The position numbers were made by a program, and so were the translations under genes. The notes beneath the pieces are model-generated. The model had not been told where the DNA came from and did not search any database. It worked only from the letters and a program-made list of their open reading frames with translations. From assembly GCA_022769825.1 (NCBI GenBank), contig JALEJI010000063.1, positions 1-64,000 on the forward strand: a stretch of 64,000 nt of DNA, in the 5' to 3' direction. Below are positions 1 to 7,257 of this stretch, in pieces; position 1 is the first letter of the stretch; the number at the start of each line of letters is the position of its first letter. This DNA comes from Prevotella sp. (GTDB lineage Bacteria; Bacteroidota; Bacteroidia; Bacteroidales; Bacteroidaceae).

Positions 1-597
1 TGATGAGGGTATGGTGATGCCCTCCAAACTTGTGCAACCAGAGAAGCAAAATTTACCAAGATACTCAACATAAGGAGGAAGTTCTATATTTTTAATACTG
101 CAACAACGTGCGAAGCAGGCATATCCCAAGCTCGTTAGATGACGAGGTAAATGTATTTCTGTTAGACTTGAGCATCCAGAAAAAGTGGATTTTCCTAGTG
201 ATGTGACAGATGAGGGTATATTTACTCTCTGCAAATGTATGCATCCACAAAAACAATACTCACCAATTTTTGTAATAGATTAAGGAAGTAAGACACTTGT
301 GACAGTTTTACAATCACGGTAACAGCCTTCTTCCAGAGCAGTTACAGGGTATTTCTTACCATCGCTTGCTGTTACTTTTTGAGGCACTACGATGTCTCCT
401 GTGTATTTCCAATCTGTATTGGAAGCTAGGACAGTATAATCATCAATTATGTTATACCTCATCTCATCAATTATCTCGTACCTTGCAAAAGTTTTGACAG
501 GAATCAGAAATAGTGCAAGAAGCATGAGAAAAGCTACACAGAAAGAAACTCTCTTACCTCCTATCTGGTATAGGGGGGGGGTAAAACTGGGAATCAT
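1..597 (-). pseudogene. BspA-type leucine-rich-repeat surface protein, interrupted by an in-frame stop
   Basis: Reading leftward from ATG at 597 there is a hydrophobic signal sequence (AFLMLLALFLIPVKTFA) and then the start of a BspA/LRR_5-type domain. The frame hits TAA at 282..280 directly after SVLLP. Past that stop the same frame stays open for exactly 93 codons to the window edge and encodes clear BspA-type repeats (GEYCFCGC, LGKSTFSGCSSL, LGKFCFSGCTSLEGITIP). One nonsense change, for example AAA or GAA to TAA, would therefore explain the break. Proteins of this family are exported and often act in adhesion. A 9-base C tract lies in the first codons after 597. An alternative GTG start at 648 exists. 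An IS-like terminus begins at 651, so the native promoter may have been displaced. The C-terminus lies outside the window. Confidence 0.8.
573..581 (-). repeat. Nine-base homopolymer C tract inside the BspA-like 5' coding region
   Basis: Nine consecutive G on the plus strand (C on the coding strand) lie about 16 bases downstream of ATG 597, inside codons reading T-P-P. A change of one base would move the signal peptide out of frame. Tracts of this kind in the 5' part of surface-protein genes are known sites of slipped-strand phase variation. Here the role is inferred, and sequencing error in a homopolymer is a real alternative. Confidence 0.6.
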
Positions 598-650
598 AAT
601 ATAAAAAATTATAGTTAAATGTTGTGCTTTGTTATATATTTTTGCCACTA

Positions 651-890
651 CTGTCCCGTTAAAGTGGACTAATCGCTCTTTGAATTAATTGAAATACAGT
701 CTTTTGCAAGAGATTTTAATGGTGCGACGATTTGAATTTGTACTTTTGCAGTTATCTATAATACTGCACGATGAACAAAGACAAATACGTTTTCGCCCAA
801 TTGATAGAATTTCTCGACAATAACAAGTTTCGCCATTTGGTTGACAAGTATGATGGAAACCGCTATGTGAAGTATTTCACATGTTGGAAT
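651..890 (+). mobile_element. IS4-type insertion sequence remnant: left terminus and transposase N-terminus
   Basis: CTGTCCCGTTAAAGTGGAC at 651-669 looks like an IS terminal repeat. ATG at 771 then opens MNKDKYVFAQLIEFLDNN and continues to about KYFTCWN, which matches the N-terminal (DUF4372-like) segment of IS4-family transposases common in Bacteroides and Prevotella. Similarity stops abruptly near 890, so the DDE catalytic domain and right terminus are missing. I found no matching right inverted repeat in the following 1.2 kb. The remaining frame to 1193 is readthrough into unrelated sequence on the opposite strand. Confidence 0.7.
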
Positions 891-1330
891 CGTGCCTATG
901 TCCCTCTCTACGATGGGCGCGCCTTGCGCCTCCACGCCGTCGAGGAAGTGGTAGGCCGGCATCTGCCCCCTGCGCCTCCCCAGCGTGCGCCACTTGCCGT
1001 CGGCCGTCTGCGCCACCTGTCCGCCGCCTTTCCTCACGTATCTCACCTTCGTGCCTTCCTCTGCCCACATCAGCACCGGCTTCTGCAAGCCAAAGCGGTT
1101 CACGTGGTAGCCCTGCTTGCCGTGTTGCTTCACCGTTATCATGAAGCCGCCTTTCGGGTATACCCTCAGCCTTATGTCCTTCTTCAGCCGTGAGGCGTGA
1201 GCCATGCCACTCTGCATGAGCTTGCCCCTCGCTATGGCAAGAACCTCCTTGCCATCGGCGCCGTACTTGAGCACTCTCCATCGTCCTTAGCACGTCGGTG
1301 AACTCCTTTCCGTCGTATGGCTGGCTGGAG
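891..1330 (-). pseudogene. Phage-morphogenesis-like protein fragment, frameshifted
   Basis: The minus strand encodes LKYGADGKEVLAIARGKL, then a KDIRLRVYPKGGF segment and KPVLMWAEEGTKVRYVRKGG. This resembles small virion-morphogenesis or HK97 gp10-like proteins of Bacteroidales prophages, although I am unsure of the exact family. The upstream part (YDGKEFTDVLRTME) is in another frame: the two frames meet around 1270, where the second frame has a TAA just upstream of its GTG. The gene is therefore broken. Its 3' end abuts the transposase stub near 890, so two foreign fragments are joined tail to middle. The stretch is GC-rich compared with its surroundings. Confidence 0.45.
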
Positions 1331-1398
1331 TCGTAAGGAAGACAATACTGTCTAAACCTTGTTTTAATCCATGACAGGCATAGTATAACCACGTCGAA

Positions 1399-1826
1399 TT
1401 GTAAAATATTATTGCTGAAATTTAACACTTGGAAACAGGGCCAAATAGAGCGGGAAAAGGGTAGCCTTATGCTGTTTGACAATACCGTTGGCGGGTTTCT
1501 GGCCCAAAATTTTTGCCGTTACGGCGTAATCGCGTCGCCGTTACACCGTAACGGCAGCGCGGTTTCACCGTAACGGTGACGCGATAACACCGTAACGGTG
1601 ATGCGATTACAGTGTAACGGCAACGCCATTTTAGCGAATTTGCGACGCCAAAAAACCATCAAAAGCATAATTGCTTAATAATCAACTATTTGCGAAAATA
1701 GCTCATAATTACGTTATTTCCAACCATGCGAAGGCTTGGTTGAAAAGAATCGATTCTCAGACGACCATTTGTAAAATATTATTATCAGATTAAACATGTG
1801 TGCATCGTGTGCTTTGCAGGGCAGCC
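1399..1826 (-). repeat. Dispersed non-coding element, copy 1 (inverted relative to the other two)
   Basis: About 428 bp whose reverse complement aligns by eye with copies at 23981-24394 and 57765-58185. In element orientation the shared parts run as follows: a segment with GCAAAGCACACGATGCA; a direct repeat AATAATATTTTACA; GGTCGTCTGAGAATCG followed by a T-rich run; a central dyad array; a block around CCCGCTCT; AAGTGTTAAATTT; and a second AATAATATTTTACA. No credible ORF lies in it. It sits among IS and phage remnants. Confidence 0.85.
1519..1617. repeat. 22-bp phased dyad array in repeat element copy 1
   Basis: Five dyads of the form TTAC-N3-GTAA, or one-mismatch variants, start at 1519, 1541, 1563, 1585 and 1607, exactly 22 bp apart. 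The central triplet changes between GGC, ACC and AGT, so the phase is kept although the orientation of the core is not. The spacers contain smaller GCG-N-CGC-like dyads. Confidence 0.85.
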
Positions 1827-1975
1827 AGACGAACATGCGGGGGCCACACCATGCAAGCTGAAATGCTTGTGCATAACTAAAACTATATGCGTCTTGAAAT
1901 GTTATAACTCGCAGAAAAAAAAATATTAGATAGAAAAAAATCTGTCTGAAAAGAGTGAATGACGAATTATTATCT

Positions 1976-1983
1976 TAACTTTG
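1976..1983 (+). promoter_or_regulatory. Bacteroidetes -7 promoter box TAACTTTG
   Basis: TAACTTTG matches the TAnnTTTG consensus and lies 39 bp before the ATG of the small secreted protein at 2022. No strong -33 TTTG was seen. Confidence 0.6.
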
Positions 1984-2021
1984 CATAAGATGTCTGTTTA
2001 TACGTAAATACAGCTAAAGCA

Positions 2022-2414
2022 ATGAGACAGGTGATACTCTACGTCATTTTCGCGCTTGCCATGGTTCTTGGGAGTCATGGAGAGTTGTCGGCTGCCTCAA
2101 GGTTGGCACATTGCTCAAAGGACAGGTTAGAGAAGGTTGAGCATAAGCAGGACAAGCCTGAGGCCCAAGTCAACGACGCGTCGCTTCTTGCTTATGGCGT
2201 TTGCGGCAATCGCCCACAACGCTTGTCGCCATCTGGAAACATCTATGCCAATCCATCAGCAAGCAGGTTGACGTATAATAAGATCCGTTTTTTGTCAGAT
2301 TCCCTATCAGCCATTTCAAGCCATTGCGAGCAGTCGAGAGAAGAGACGGCTCCAATATGCTTTGATGTCGCCAGCAAGTATTATGTCATTTGCTTGCGGC
2401 ATCTGCTTTGTTAG
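2022..2414 (+). CDS. Small secreted hypothetical protein, Bacteroidales-type
   Basis: 130 residues beginning with a signal-peptide-like stretch (MRQVILYVIFALAMVLGSHG). The C-terminus ends in a pattern, FDVASKYYVICLRHLLC, that I recall from short uncharacterised Bacteroidales proteins. No enzymatic motif is visible. A good -7 box lies 39 bp upstream, which supports this start and a monocistronic or short transcript. The product is probably exported or inner-membrane associated; its function is unknown. Confidence 0.7.
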   Translation: MRQVILYVIFALAMVLGSHGELSAASRLAHCSKDRLEKVEHKQDKPEAQVNDASLLAYGVCGNRPQRLSPSGNIYANPSASRLTYNKIRFLSDSLSAISSHCEQSREETAPICFDVASKYYVICLRHLLC

Positions 2415-2546
2415 CTATATCGCGTTTTTTTAGGAAAGTCTTTGTATTCCGGCAAAACAAGGTCAATAGTGTTTTGCTGAGCTACTGGCATGCATCAATT
2501 AAAAAACAAGAATTCAGCTAAATTAAAAAAGGAGATAAAATCAACA

Positions 2547-2945
2547 ATGGCAAAGATAAACCATTTCGTAATGGGCACCAAGGTAATGGCGCTCGACAAT
2601 ATAGAAGTGAAAAAAGGCTTCTTGGGATTGAGCACTAAGCTCATTTACAAGCCAACAAACAGTGAGGTAAAAATCAAGGAAAACGAGTACTCGGCCGAGG
2701 ACGGTAAAAAACTTGAGACCATTCTCGCCTCTAAGCCAGAGGATATGGCAGACGCAATCAGCAAGCATCCGGTTTCGGTGAAAGAACTTGGAAACGCCAG
2801 GCTTGAGGCTTGCGTCTCAAGCGACCGTCAGTTCGCCGCCGCGATGCTCCTAAGCTTCAAGAACTTGTCATACACGCCGGTTACTGACTTGCGAGTCTAC
2901 GAAGGCAAGGCAGCCGAAGCCTTTGCAAAACTGTTCAAACTCTAA
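2547..2945 (+). CDS. Small hypothetical protein
   Basis: 132 residues if started at MAKINHFVMG. An in-frame start at 2490 would add 19 low-complexity residues and seems less likely. The sequence is soluble and mixed-charge, with a basic middle (KVKKGFLGLSTKLIYKP-like) and a C-terminus ending AEAFAKLFKL. No signal peptide, membrane segment or known motif is seen. It is followed by a strong terminator at 2965. Function not recognised. Confidence 0.7.
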   Translation: MAKINHFVMGTKVMALDNIEVKKGFLGLSTKLIYKPTNSEVKIKENEYSAEDGKKLETILASKPEDMADAISKHPVSVKELGNARLEACVSSDRQFAAAMLLSFKNLSYTPVTDLRVYEGKAAEAFAKLFKL

Positions 2946-2964
2946 TCATCTACAATATGCTCAG

Positions 2965-3005
2965 CCTCCAGGCGCTTTTATCAAGAAAGGCCTGGAGGTC
3001 TTTAT
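2965..3005 (+). terminator. Rho-independent terminator
   Basis: Perfect 9-bp stem CCTCCAGGC / GCCTGGAGG (2965-2973 and 2990-2998) followed by TCTTTATTT. It ends the hypothetical gene at 2547 and overlaps the 3' end of the convergent DUF5715 gene. Confidence 0.85.
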
Positions 3006-3805
3006 TTCACGGTTATGTGCCAACAGCCCTGGTTCACCTCATATTTTATGAGGCAACGGTTTCTCTCCCTCATGTCGCGCATCACCTCCGCAAGAACCCA
3101 CTTTAGCGTGTCGTTCCTGACCTCGCGCCTGTGTTCTCCAGGGGCTTCCACGGTCTTGTAACGGTTGTAAGCCACGTCGAACGTTGTGCCGAAGAGGTGG
3201 CAACTGTTAGGCTTGGCGTTGGCGTTCTTCTTTTGCAGTTTGGCCACGTCAGCCTTGGTGCGCAGCACGCTCGTAACGATTATCTTGTGCAGCGGAATGT
3301 GCTTCACGTGAAGGGAGTCGAAGAAATTGCGGCCAATGTCCTGTAGAAGAACGGCAGCACGCGGAACGAGAAACGGCGAACTGTCGCGAAGGCGGTCGAT
3401 GTGGAAATAAGGATTAGCACCTATATATACCAATGATGACAGGTGCTTTGAGGCGTCGGCACTGTCGGCAACAGGTCTCACGCCCCATTTCTCGGCAGCC
3501 AAGAGTTGCACGTCGTTTTGGTCGGGGAAAGATGCCTCGAAACCAGGCACGCTGTAAATCCGGCTCTTCACCTCCTTACCGTCTTTACCGGTGAAGATGG
3601 TGCGCATGTCTTCTTTGCCGACGGGCATTGGAAAAGCGGCTTTGTTTTTATGGTTGCTGTTGGCGGCAATGGTCTCTTTGATGGGTTCCTTTTCCACAGA
3701 TTTCTTGCCATTCATTGCCACACCTGGAAAGATGAGCCTTACGAGGGCAAGAAAAGCTACGGTGCCGAAAAAATATATCGTAAATTTACGTTTGCTAATT
3801 TTCAT
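3002..3805 (-). CDS. DUF5715 family protein, M15 peptidase-like fold
   Basis: 267 residues. An N-terminal membrane anchor (about residues 10-30) is followed by a linker rich in K, E and N, then a C-terminal domain with HLFGTTFD (H-x6-D) and a terminal CWHITV. These two elements resemble the zinc-binding H...D...WH pattern of the D-Ala-D-Ala carboxypeptidase/VanY (M15) superfamily, and DUF5715 is placed near that superfamily. A periplasmic, cell-wall-related hydrolase is a reasonable inference, but activity is not shown. The next gene downstream on this strand is absent, so it appears monocistronic. Confidence 0.8.
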   Translation of the reverse strand: MKISKRKFTIYFFGTVAFLALVRLIFPGVAMNGKKSVEKEPIKETIAANSNHKNKAAFPMPVGKEDMRTIFTGKDGKEVKSRIYSVPGFEASFPDQNDVQLLAAEKWGVRPVADSADASKHLSSLVYIGANPYFHIDRLRDSSPFLVPRAAVLLQDIGRNFFDSLHVKHIPLHKIIVTSVLRTKADVAKLQKKNANAKPNSCHLFGTTFDVAYNRYKTVEAPGEHRREVRNDTLKWVLAEVMRDMRERNRCLIKYEVNQGCWHITVK

Positions 3806-3842
3806 TATTCAATTGTCTAAAAATATTGTTTGGCATAAGCCA

Positions 3843-4499
3843 TCAAACATATTGCAGCAGGATATCCCACACAGCTACTATGTGGCACGCGCTTCCAAGC
3901 AACACGAAGAAATGGAACACCGTGTGCATGTATTTTCGATTGTGTCGCATGTAAAACAACGCGCCAGTGATATAAGCCACGCCTTCGGCCACGATCCACG
4001 ACACGGCACTTGCCGATACACTGTCTATTAATGGTTTGAAAGCCACAAGCACACATAGTCCCATTCCTATGTAGGCAAAAGTCTCAATGTTGCTATGACC
4101 CTTGAGGCGGTGGAAAGATATTATAGTGCCAACTATGGCGCATAGCCATACAAAGCAGAACAGTGTCCAGCCCCAAAAGCCTTGGTCGCGAAGCGCAACG
4201 AGGGTGATAGGGGAGTAAGAACCGGCTATATGCCAATATATGGCGGCATGGTCCCACTTGCGCAACCGCTCTTTCCAAACCGAACGGGCAGACATGGCAT
4301 GGTAGACGGTTGACGCCACATAGCTCGAAAGCATGCCGAAAAGGTAGAGTATTACTCCAGCCGTTGCCCAACCGTTATGATACCGGAAACACCAGACGAG
4401 AAATATCACACCAATCACAACGCCAAGCAAGATGCCTGCGGCATGACTCCATGAGTTCCACAGCTCCTCCTTATGAGAGAAAAATATTTTCCTATGCAT
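3843..4499 (-). CDS. Hemolysin III / YqfA-type membrane protein
   Basis: 218 residues from MHRKIFFSHKEEL. A start at 4541 would overlap ispE by 28 bp and is less attractive. Seven hydrophobic segments are visible. Conserved elements include SHAAGILLG near the N-terminus, STVYHAMSAR after TM2 and MHTVFHFFVLLGSACHI in the last helix. These histidines form the putative metal site of the CREST/AdipoR superfamily to which hemolysin III belongs. Despite the name, a haemolytic role is not established for most members; membrane lipid or stress functions are suspected. It lies 14 bp downstream of ispE on the same strand. Confidence 0.9.
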   Translation of the reverse strand: MHRKIFFSHKEELWNSWSHAAGILLGVVIGVIFLVWCFRYHNGWATAGVILYLFGMLSSYVASTVYHAMSARSVWKERLRKWDHAAIYWHIAGSYSPITLVALRDQGFWGWTLFCFVWLCAIVGTIISFHRLKGHSNIETFAYIGMGLCVLVAFKPLIDSVSASAVSWIVAEGVAYITGALFYMRHNRKYMHTVFHFFVLLGSACHIVAVWDILLQYV

Positions 4500-4513
4500 G
4501 CTTTGGTTATCAA

Positions 4514-5353
4514 TCAGAGTTTTACGGTAAACGTCTGACACTCCGGGAATGATTCGGCCAACGCGAGAGGCTCATTCCTGAATATCCCGAACAGCGCGCT
4601 TCCGCTGCCCGACATCTGCGCGTAGGAAGCACCAAGTTTGTAGAGCTTGCCTTTTATGTCGGAAAGCTCGGGGTGAGCCTTGAAGACGGGCTTCTCAAAG
4701 TCGTTGCAGAGGTCGTCCTTCCACGTTTCTATAGGTTGCCTTACCACGTCGCGGCAACATTTGGCAGGCTTGTGGCAAACAATCTCCTTGTAGGCTTGGC
4801 CTGTAGACACGGCGATGTCTGGCTTTACAATCGCCATATAATAGCCATCGAGATTGCCTTTGGGCTCGTCGGCAGGCTCAAGGATCTCACCTCGTCCGCT
4901 GGCGTAAGCTGGTGCCGCCTCGATGAAGAACGCACAGTCGGAACCCAACTTAGCGGCGTAGCGTTCCATCTCCGCTATGCCAATGTTGAGACGAAAACGC
5001 TCGTCGAGCAGCCTTATCATGAAGGCTCCATCCGAAGACCCTCCCCCGAGACCGGCCTGCATGGGTATGCGTTTCACGAGGTGAGCATGGATGCGAGGCA
5101 ACTTATAATCGGCGGCGAGCAGTGAATAGGCTTTCACCACAAGGTTGCTACGCTCGTCGCAGTCAACGGCATTGCCCGTAACCTTCAAGTCGCAGTCGAC
5201 ATCCGACGGGAATTCGTCAGACATGAGCTTTATCTCAAGGGCGTCTGTCAGGTTGACGGGGTAGAATACGGTTTCTATATCGTGATATCCATCTTGGCGT
5301 TCAGCCACGACGTTTAATCCAAGATTGATTTTGGCGCAAGGAAATGTAATCAT
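4514..5353 (-). CDS. ispE: 4-diphosphocytidyl-2-C-methyl-D-erythritol kinase
   Basis: 279 residues. This GHMP kinase phosphorylates CDP-ME in the MEP isoprenoid pathway. Seen: an N-terminal CAKINLGLNVVAERQDGYHD, the glycine-rich ATP loop PMQAGLGGGSSDGA and a C-terminal MSGSGSALFGIF motif. ATG at 5353 is preferred over 5389 because a -7 box TATATTTG lies at 5383..5376, inside the longer version. ispH, a later step of the same pathway, is at 29667. It is followed closely by the hemolysin III-type gene. Confidence 0.96.
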   Translation of the reverse strand: MITFPCAKINLGLNVVAERQDGYHDIETVFYPVNLTDALEIKLMSDEFPSDVDCDLKVTGNAVDCDERSNLVVKAYSLLAADYKLPRIHAHLVKRIPMQAGLGGGSSDGAFMIRLLDERFRLNIGIAEMERYAAKLGSDCAFFIEAAPAYASGRGEILEPADEPKGNLDGYYMAIVKPDIAVSTGQAYKEIVCHKPAKCCRDVVRQPIETWKDDLCNDFEKPVFKAHPELSDIKGKLYKLGASYAQMSGSGSALFGIFRNEPLALAESFPECQTFTVKL

Positions 5354-5375
5354 AGTCTTAATAGTTTTATCAGTG

Positions 5376-5383
5376 CAAATATA
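5376..5383 (-). promoter_or_regulatory. -7 promoter box for ispE
   Basis: TATATTTG on the minus strand, 23 bp before ATG 5353. It is divergent from the dnaB promoter about 45 bp away. Confidence 0.6.
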
Positions 5384-5426
5384 AATCATTTTATTGAAAT
5401 GGCTACGCTTTGTTGTGATAATTTTG

Positions 5427-5434
5427 TAAATTTG
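5427..5434 (+). promoter_or_regulatory. -7 promoter box for dnaB
   Basis: TAAATTTG, 20 bp before ATG 5455. Its position makes the in-frame upstream start at 5434 impossible for this transcript. Confidence 0.6.
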
Positions 5435-5454
5435 TGCCTAAATTCAAAACAGAC

Positions 5455-6954
5455 ATGGCAGAACCTAACAAGAACACACGGCGCAAGGCATCGTCACCCA
5501 TTGACCAGACCTATGGCCACCTGCAGCCACAAGCACTTGATATAGAGAAGGTAGTGCTTGGCGCCTTGATGATAGACAAGGACGCTTTTTCCATCGTCTC
5601 GGAGGCATTGGTGCCCGAGACATTCTATGAGCCTCGCCATCAAAAGATATTCGCGGCCATTCGAAATCTAAACGTCGACGAGAACCCCGTGGATATCCTC
5701 ACGGTGACCAATGAACTTGAGAAAGAAGGCACACTCGAGAGTGTTGGCGGACCTACTTATATCGTGGACCTCGCCTCACATGTCGGTTCTGCGGCCAACA
5801 TACAGTATCACGCCAAGATACTCCATCAGAAATACATGGCACGCCAGCTAATCTCTTTCGCCAGCAAGATAGAGACATCGGCTTTCGACCCAATGGTCGA
5901 CACTGACGAGCTGATGCAGGAAGCCGAGGGCGCGCTCTTCGAAATCTCGCGGAAAAACATGCGGCAAGACTATACGCAGATTGATCCCGTGGTGCGCCAG
6001 GCCGTTGACATCATACAGAAGGCATCGTCAAACAGCACTGGTCTCACCGGATTGCCTTCCGGCTTTACCAAGCTCGACGACATGACATCTGGTTGGCAGA
6101 AGAGTGACCTCGTCATCATTGCCGGTCGCCCTGCGATGGGTAAGACCTCGTTTGCGTTGTCTATAGCCAAGAACATTGCCGTTGACTATCGTGAGCCGGT
6201 GGCGTTTTTCTCGCTTGAGATGAACAACGTGCAGCTTGTAGACCGCCTTATAAGTAATGTGTGTGAGATTGAGGGCAAGAAAATCATGAACGGACAGTTG
6301 AGCCGTGACGAATGGGACAGATTCGACAAGCGCCTGTCAAAACTCACGGGCGTGCCATTGTATATCGACGACACGCCAGGCATGTCGATTTTCGAACTTC
6401 GCACCAAGGCACGCCGTCTCGTGCGTGAGAAGGGCGTGAAGCTGATCATGATCGACTACCTGCAACTCATGAACGCAAGCGGCGCGCGCTTTGGCAACCG
6501 CCAGGAAGAGGTGTCAACCATCTCACGTTCGCTTAAAGGACTTGCCAAGGAACTTGACATACCGGTGATAGCTCTCTCGCAGCTAAACCGTACCGTTGAG
6601 AACCGTGAGGGACTGGAAGGCAAGCGACCTCAGCTGAGCGACCTGCGAGAGTCTGGTGCCATTGAGCAGGATGCCGACATGGTGCTGTTCGTGCACCGCC
6701 CGGAATATTACCATCTCTACCAAGACGAAAAGGGCAACGACCTGCATGGAAAGGCACAAATCATAATAGCCAAGCACCGTAAGGGCGCCACGGGCGACGT
6801 GCTGCTGTCCTTCCAAGGGCAATACACACGATTCGCCAATCCCGAGGACACCATGCTTTCGCCATTGGCCGATAACATGGGTGGCGAGATTATCGGTTCG
6901 CGACTGGGTAGCAACGAGGACCCGCTTGGAGGAGACATGAACGTTCCTTTCTGA
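5455..6954 (+). CDS. dnaB: Replicative DNA helicase
   Basis: 499 residues, normal length for DnaB. The N-terminal primase-interacting domain (PQALDIEKVVLGALMIDKDA) is followed by the RecA-like motor with Walker A GRPAMGKTS, the Walker B-type LIMIDYLQLM and the DnaB motif ALSQLNRTVENR. It is the hexameric helicase that unwinds the replication fork. No intein or frameshift is present. It is transcribed alone from its own promoter, and the leu leader promoter begins just downstream. Confidence 0.97.
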   Translation: MAEPNKNTRRKASSPIDQTYGHLQPQALDIEKVVLGALMIDKDAFSIVSEALVPETFYEPRHQKIFAAIRNLNVDENPVDILTVTNELEKEGTLESVGGPTYIVDLASHVGSAANIQYHAKILHQKYMARQLISFASKIETSAFDPMVDTDELMQEAEGALFEISRKNMRQDYTQIDPVVRQAVDIIQKASSNSTGLTGLPSGFTKLDDMTSGWQKSDLVIIAGRPAMGKTSFALSIAKNIAVDYREPVAFFSLEMNNVQLVDRLISNVCEIEGKKIMNGQLSRDEWDRFDKRLSKLTGVPLYIDDTPGMSIFELRTKARRLVREKGVKLIMIDYLQLMNASGARFGNRQEEVSTISRSLKGLAKELDIPVIALSQLNRTVENREGLEGKRPQLSDLRESGAIEQDADMVLFVHRPEYYHLYQDEKGNDLHGKAQIIIAKHRKGATGDVLLSFQGQYTRFANPEDTMLSPLADNMGGEIIGSRLGSNEDPLGGDMNVPF

Positions 6955-6992
6955 TAGATTATAACAAAACATCGCAAAAAAATAATAGATTA

Positions 6993-7024
6993 TTTGTCTA
7001 TGTCACGGCAAATATTTACCTTTG
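6993..7024 (+). promoter_or_regulatory. Promoter of the leucine/isoleucine operon
   Basis: TTTG at 6993-6996 and TACCTTTG at 7017-7024, separated by 20 bp. This matches the Bacteroidetes primary-sigma arrangement closely. Transcription should start around 7030, leaving a leader RNA of about 225 nt before leuA. Confidence 0.8.
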
Positions 7025-7054
7025 CAACCGTTAAAGAAAAAAGCATAAAAAGAA

Positions 7055-7144
7055 ATGACAGCACTTATCGCCATAATTAGCATTATCCTAAGCATTCGAC
7101 TGCGTGTAACGGTTGGAAGTGAATGGGCGTGCGTGCATGCTTGA
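7055..7144 (+). CDS. leuL: Ile/Leu-rich leader peptide of the leu operon
   Basis: 29 codons from ATG 7055 to TGA 7142-7144. The peptide starts MTALIAIISIILSIRLRV and has six Ile, three Leu and two Val among residues 4-20. This is the classical composition of an attenuation leader peptide. It lies 31 bp after a strong promoter and just before a terminator/antiterminator pair. The function is control, not the peptide itself: ribosome stalling at Ile or Leu codons would favour the antiterminator. It resembles the ilvL/leuL logic of enteric bacteria, but the sequence is independent. Confidence 0.85.
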   Translation: MTALIAIISIILSIRLRVTVGSEWACVHA

Positions 7145-7197
7145 AAAACATACGATAGCAAGGCCTTTCCACTTCCATAAGTGGGAAGGCCTTTTTG
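7114..7197 (+). promoter_or_regulatory. Transcription attenuator with mutually exclusive hairpins
   Basis: The terminator stem is 7160-7174 with 7179-7193 (AAGGCCTT and a 7-bp extension, loop CCAT), followed by a T run to 7196. TGGAAGTG at 7114-7121, in the end of the leader ORF, is complementary to CACTTCCA at 7170-7177, which covers part of the terminator's 5' arm and its loop. Pairing of those two would block the terminator. A ribosome stalled on the upstream Ile/Leu codons would leave 7114-7121 free to do so. Confidence 0.85.
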
Positions 7198-7257
7198 CTT
7201 TCAAAACAAAGGGAATAAAAACATTTAATTACATATTACGTTAATCACAATTTAATC

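Noticed and set aside
877..1482. 201-codon minus-strand frame as an intact gene
   Set aside because: Only its first part (YDGKEFTDVLRTME) looks real; the rest is a frameshifted reading of the phage-like fragment, ending in Arg/Gly-rich noise.
2452..2477. Terminator after the gene at 2022
   Set aside because: GCAAAACA and TGTTTTGC form an 8-bp stem but no T tract follows, so termination is not supported.
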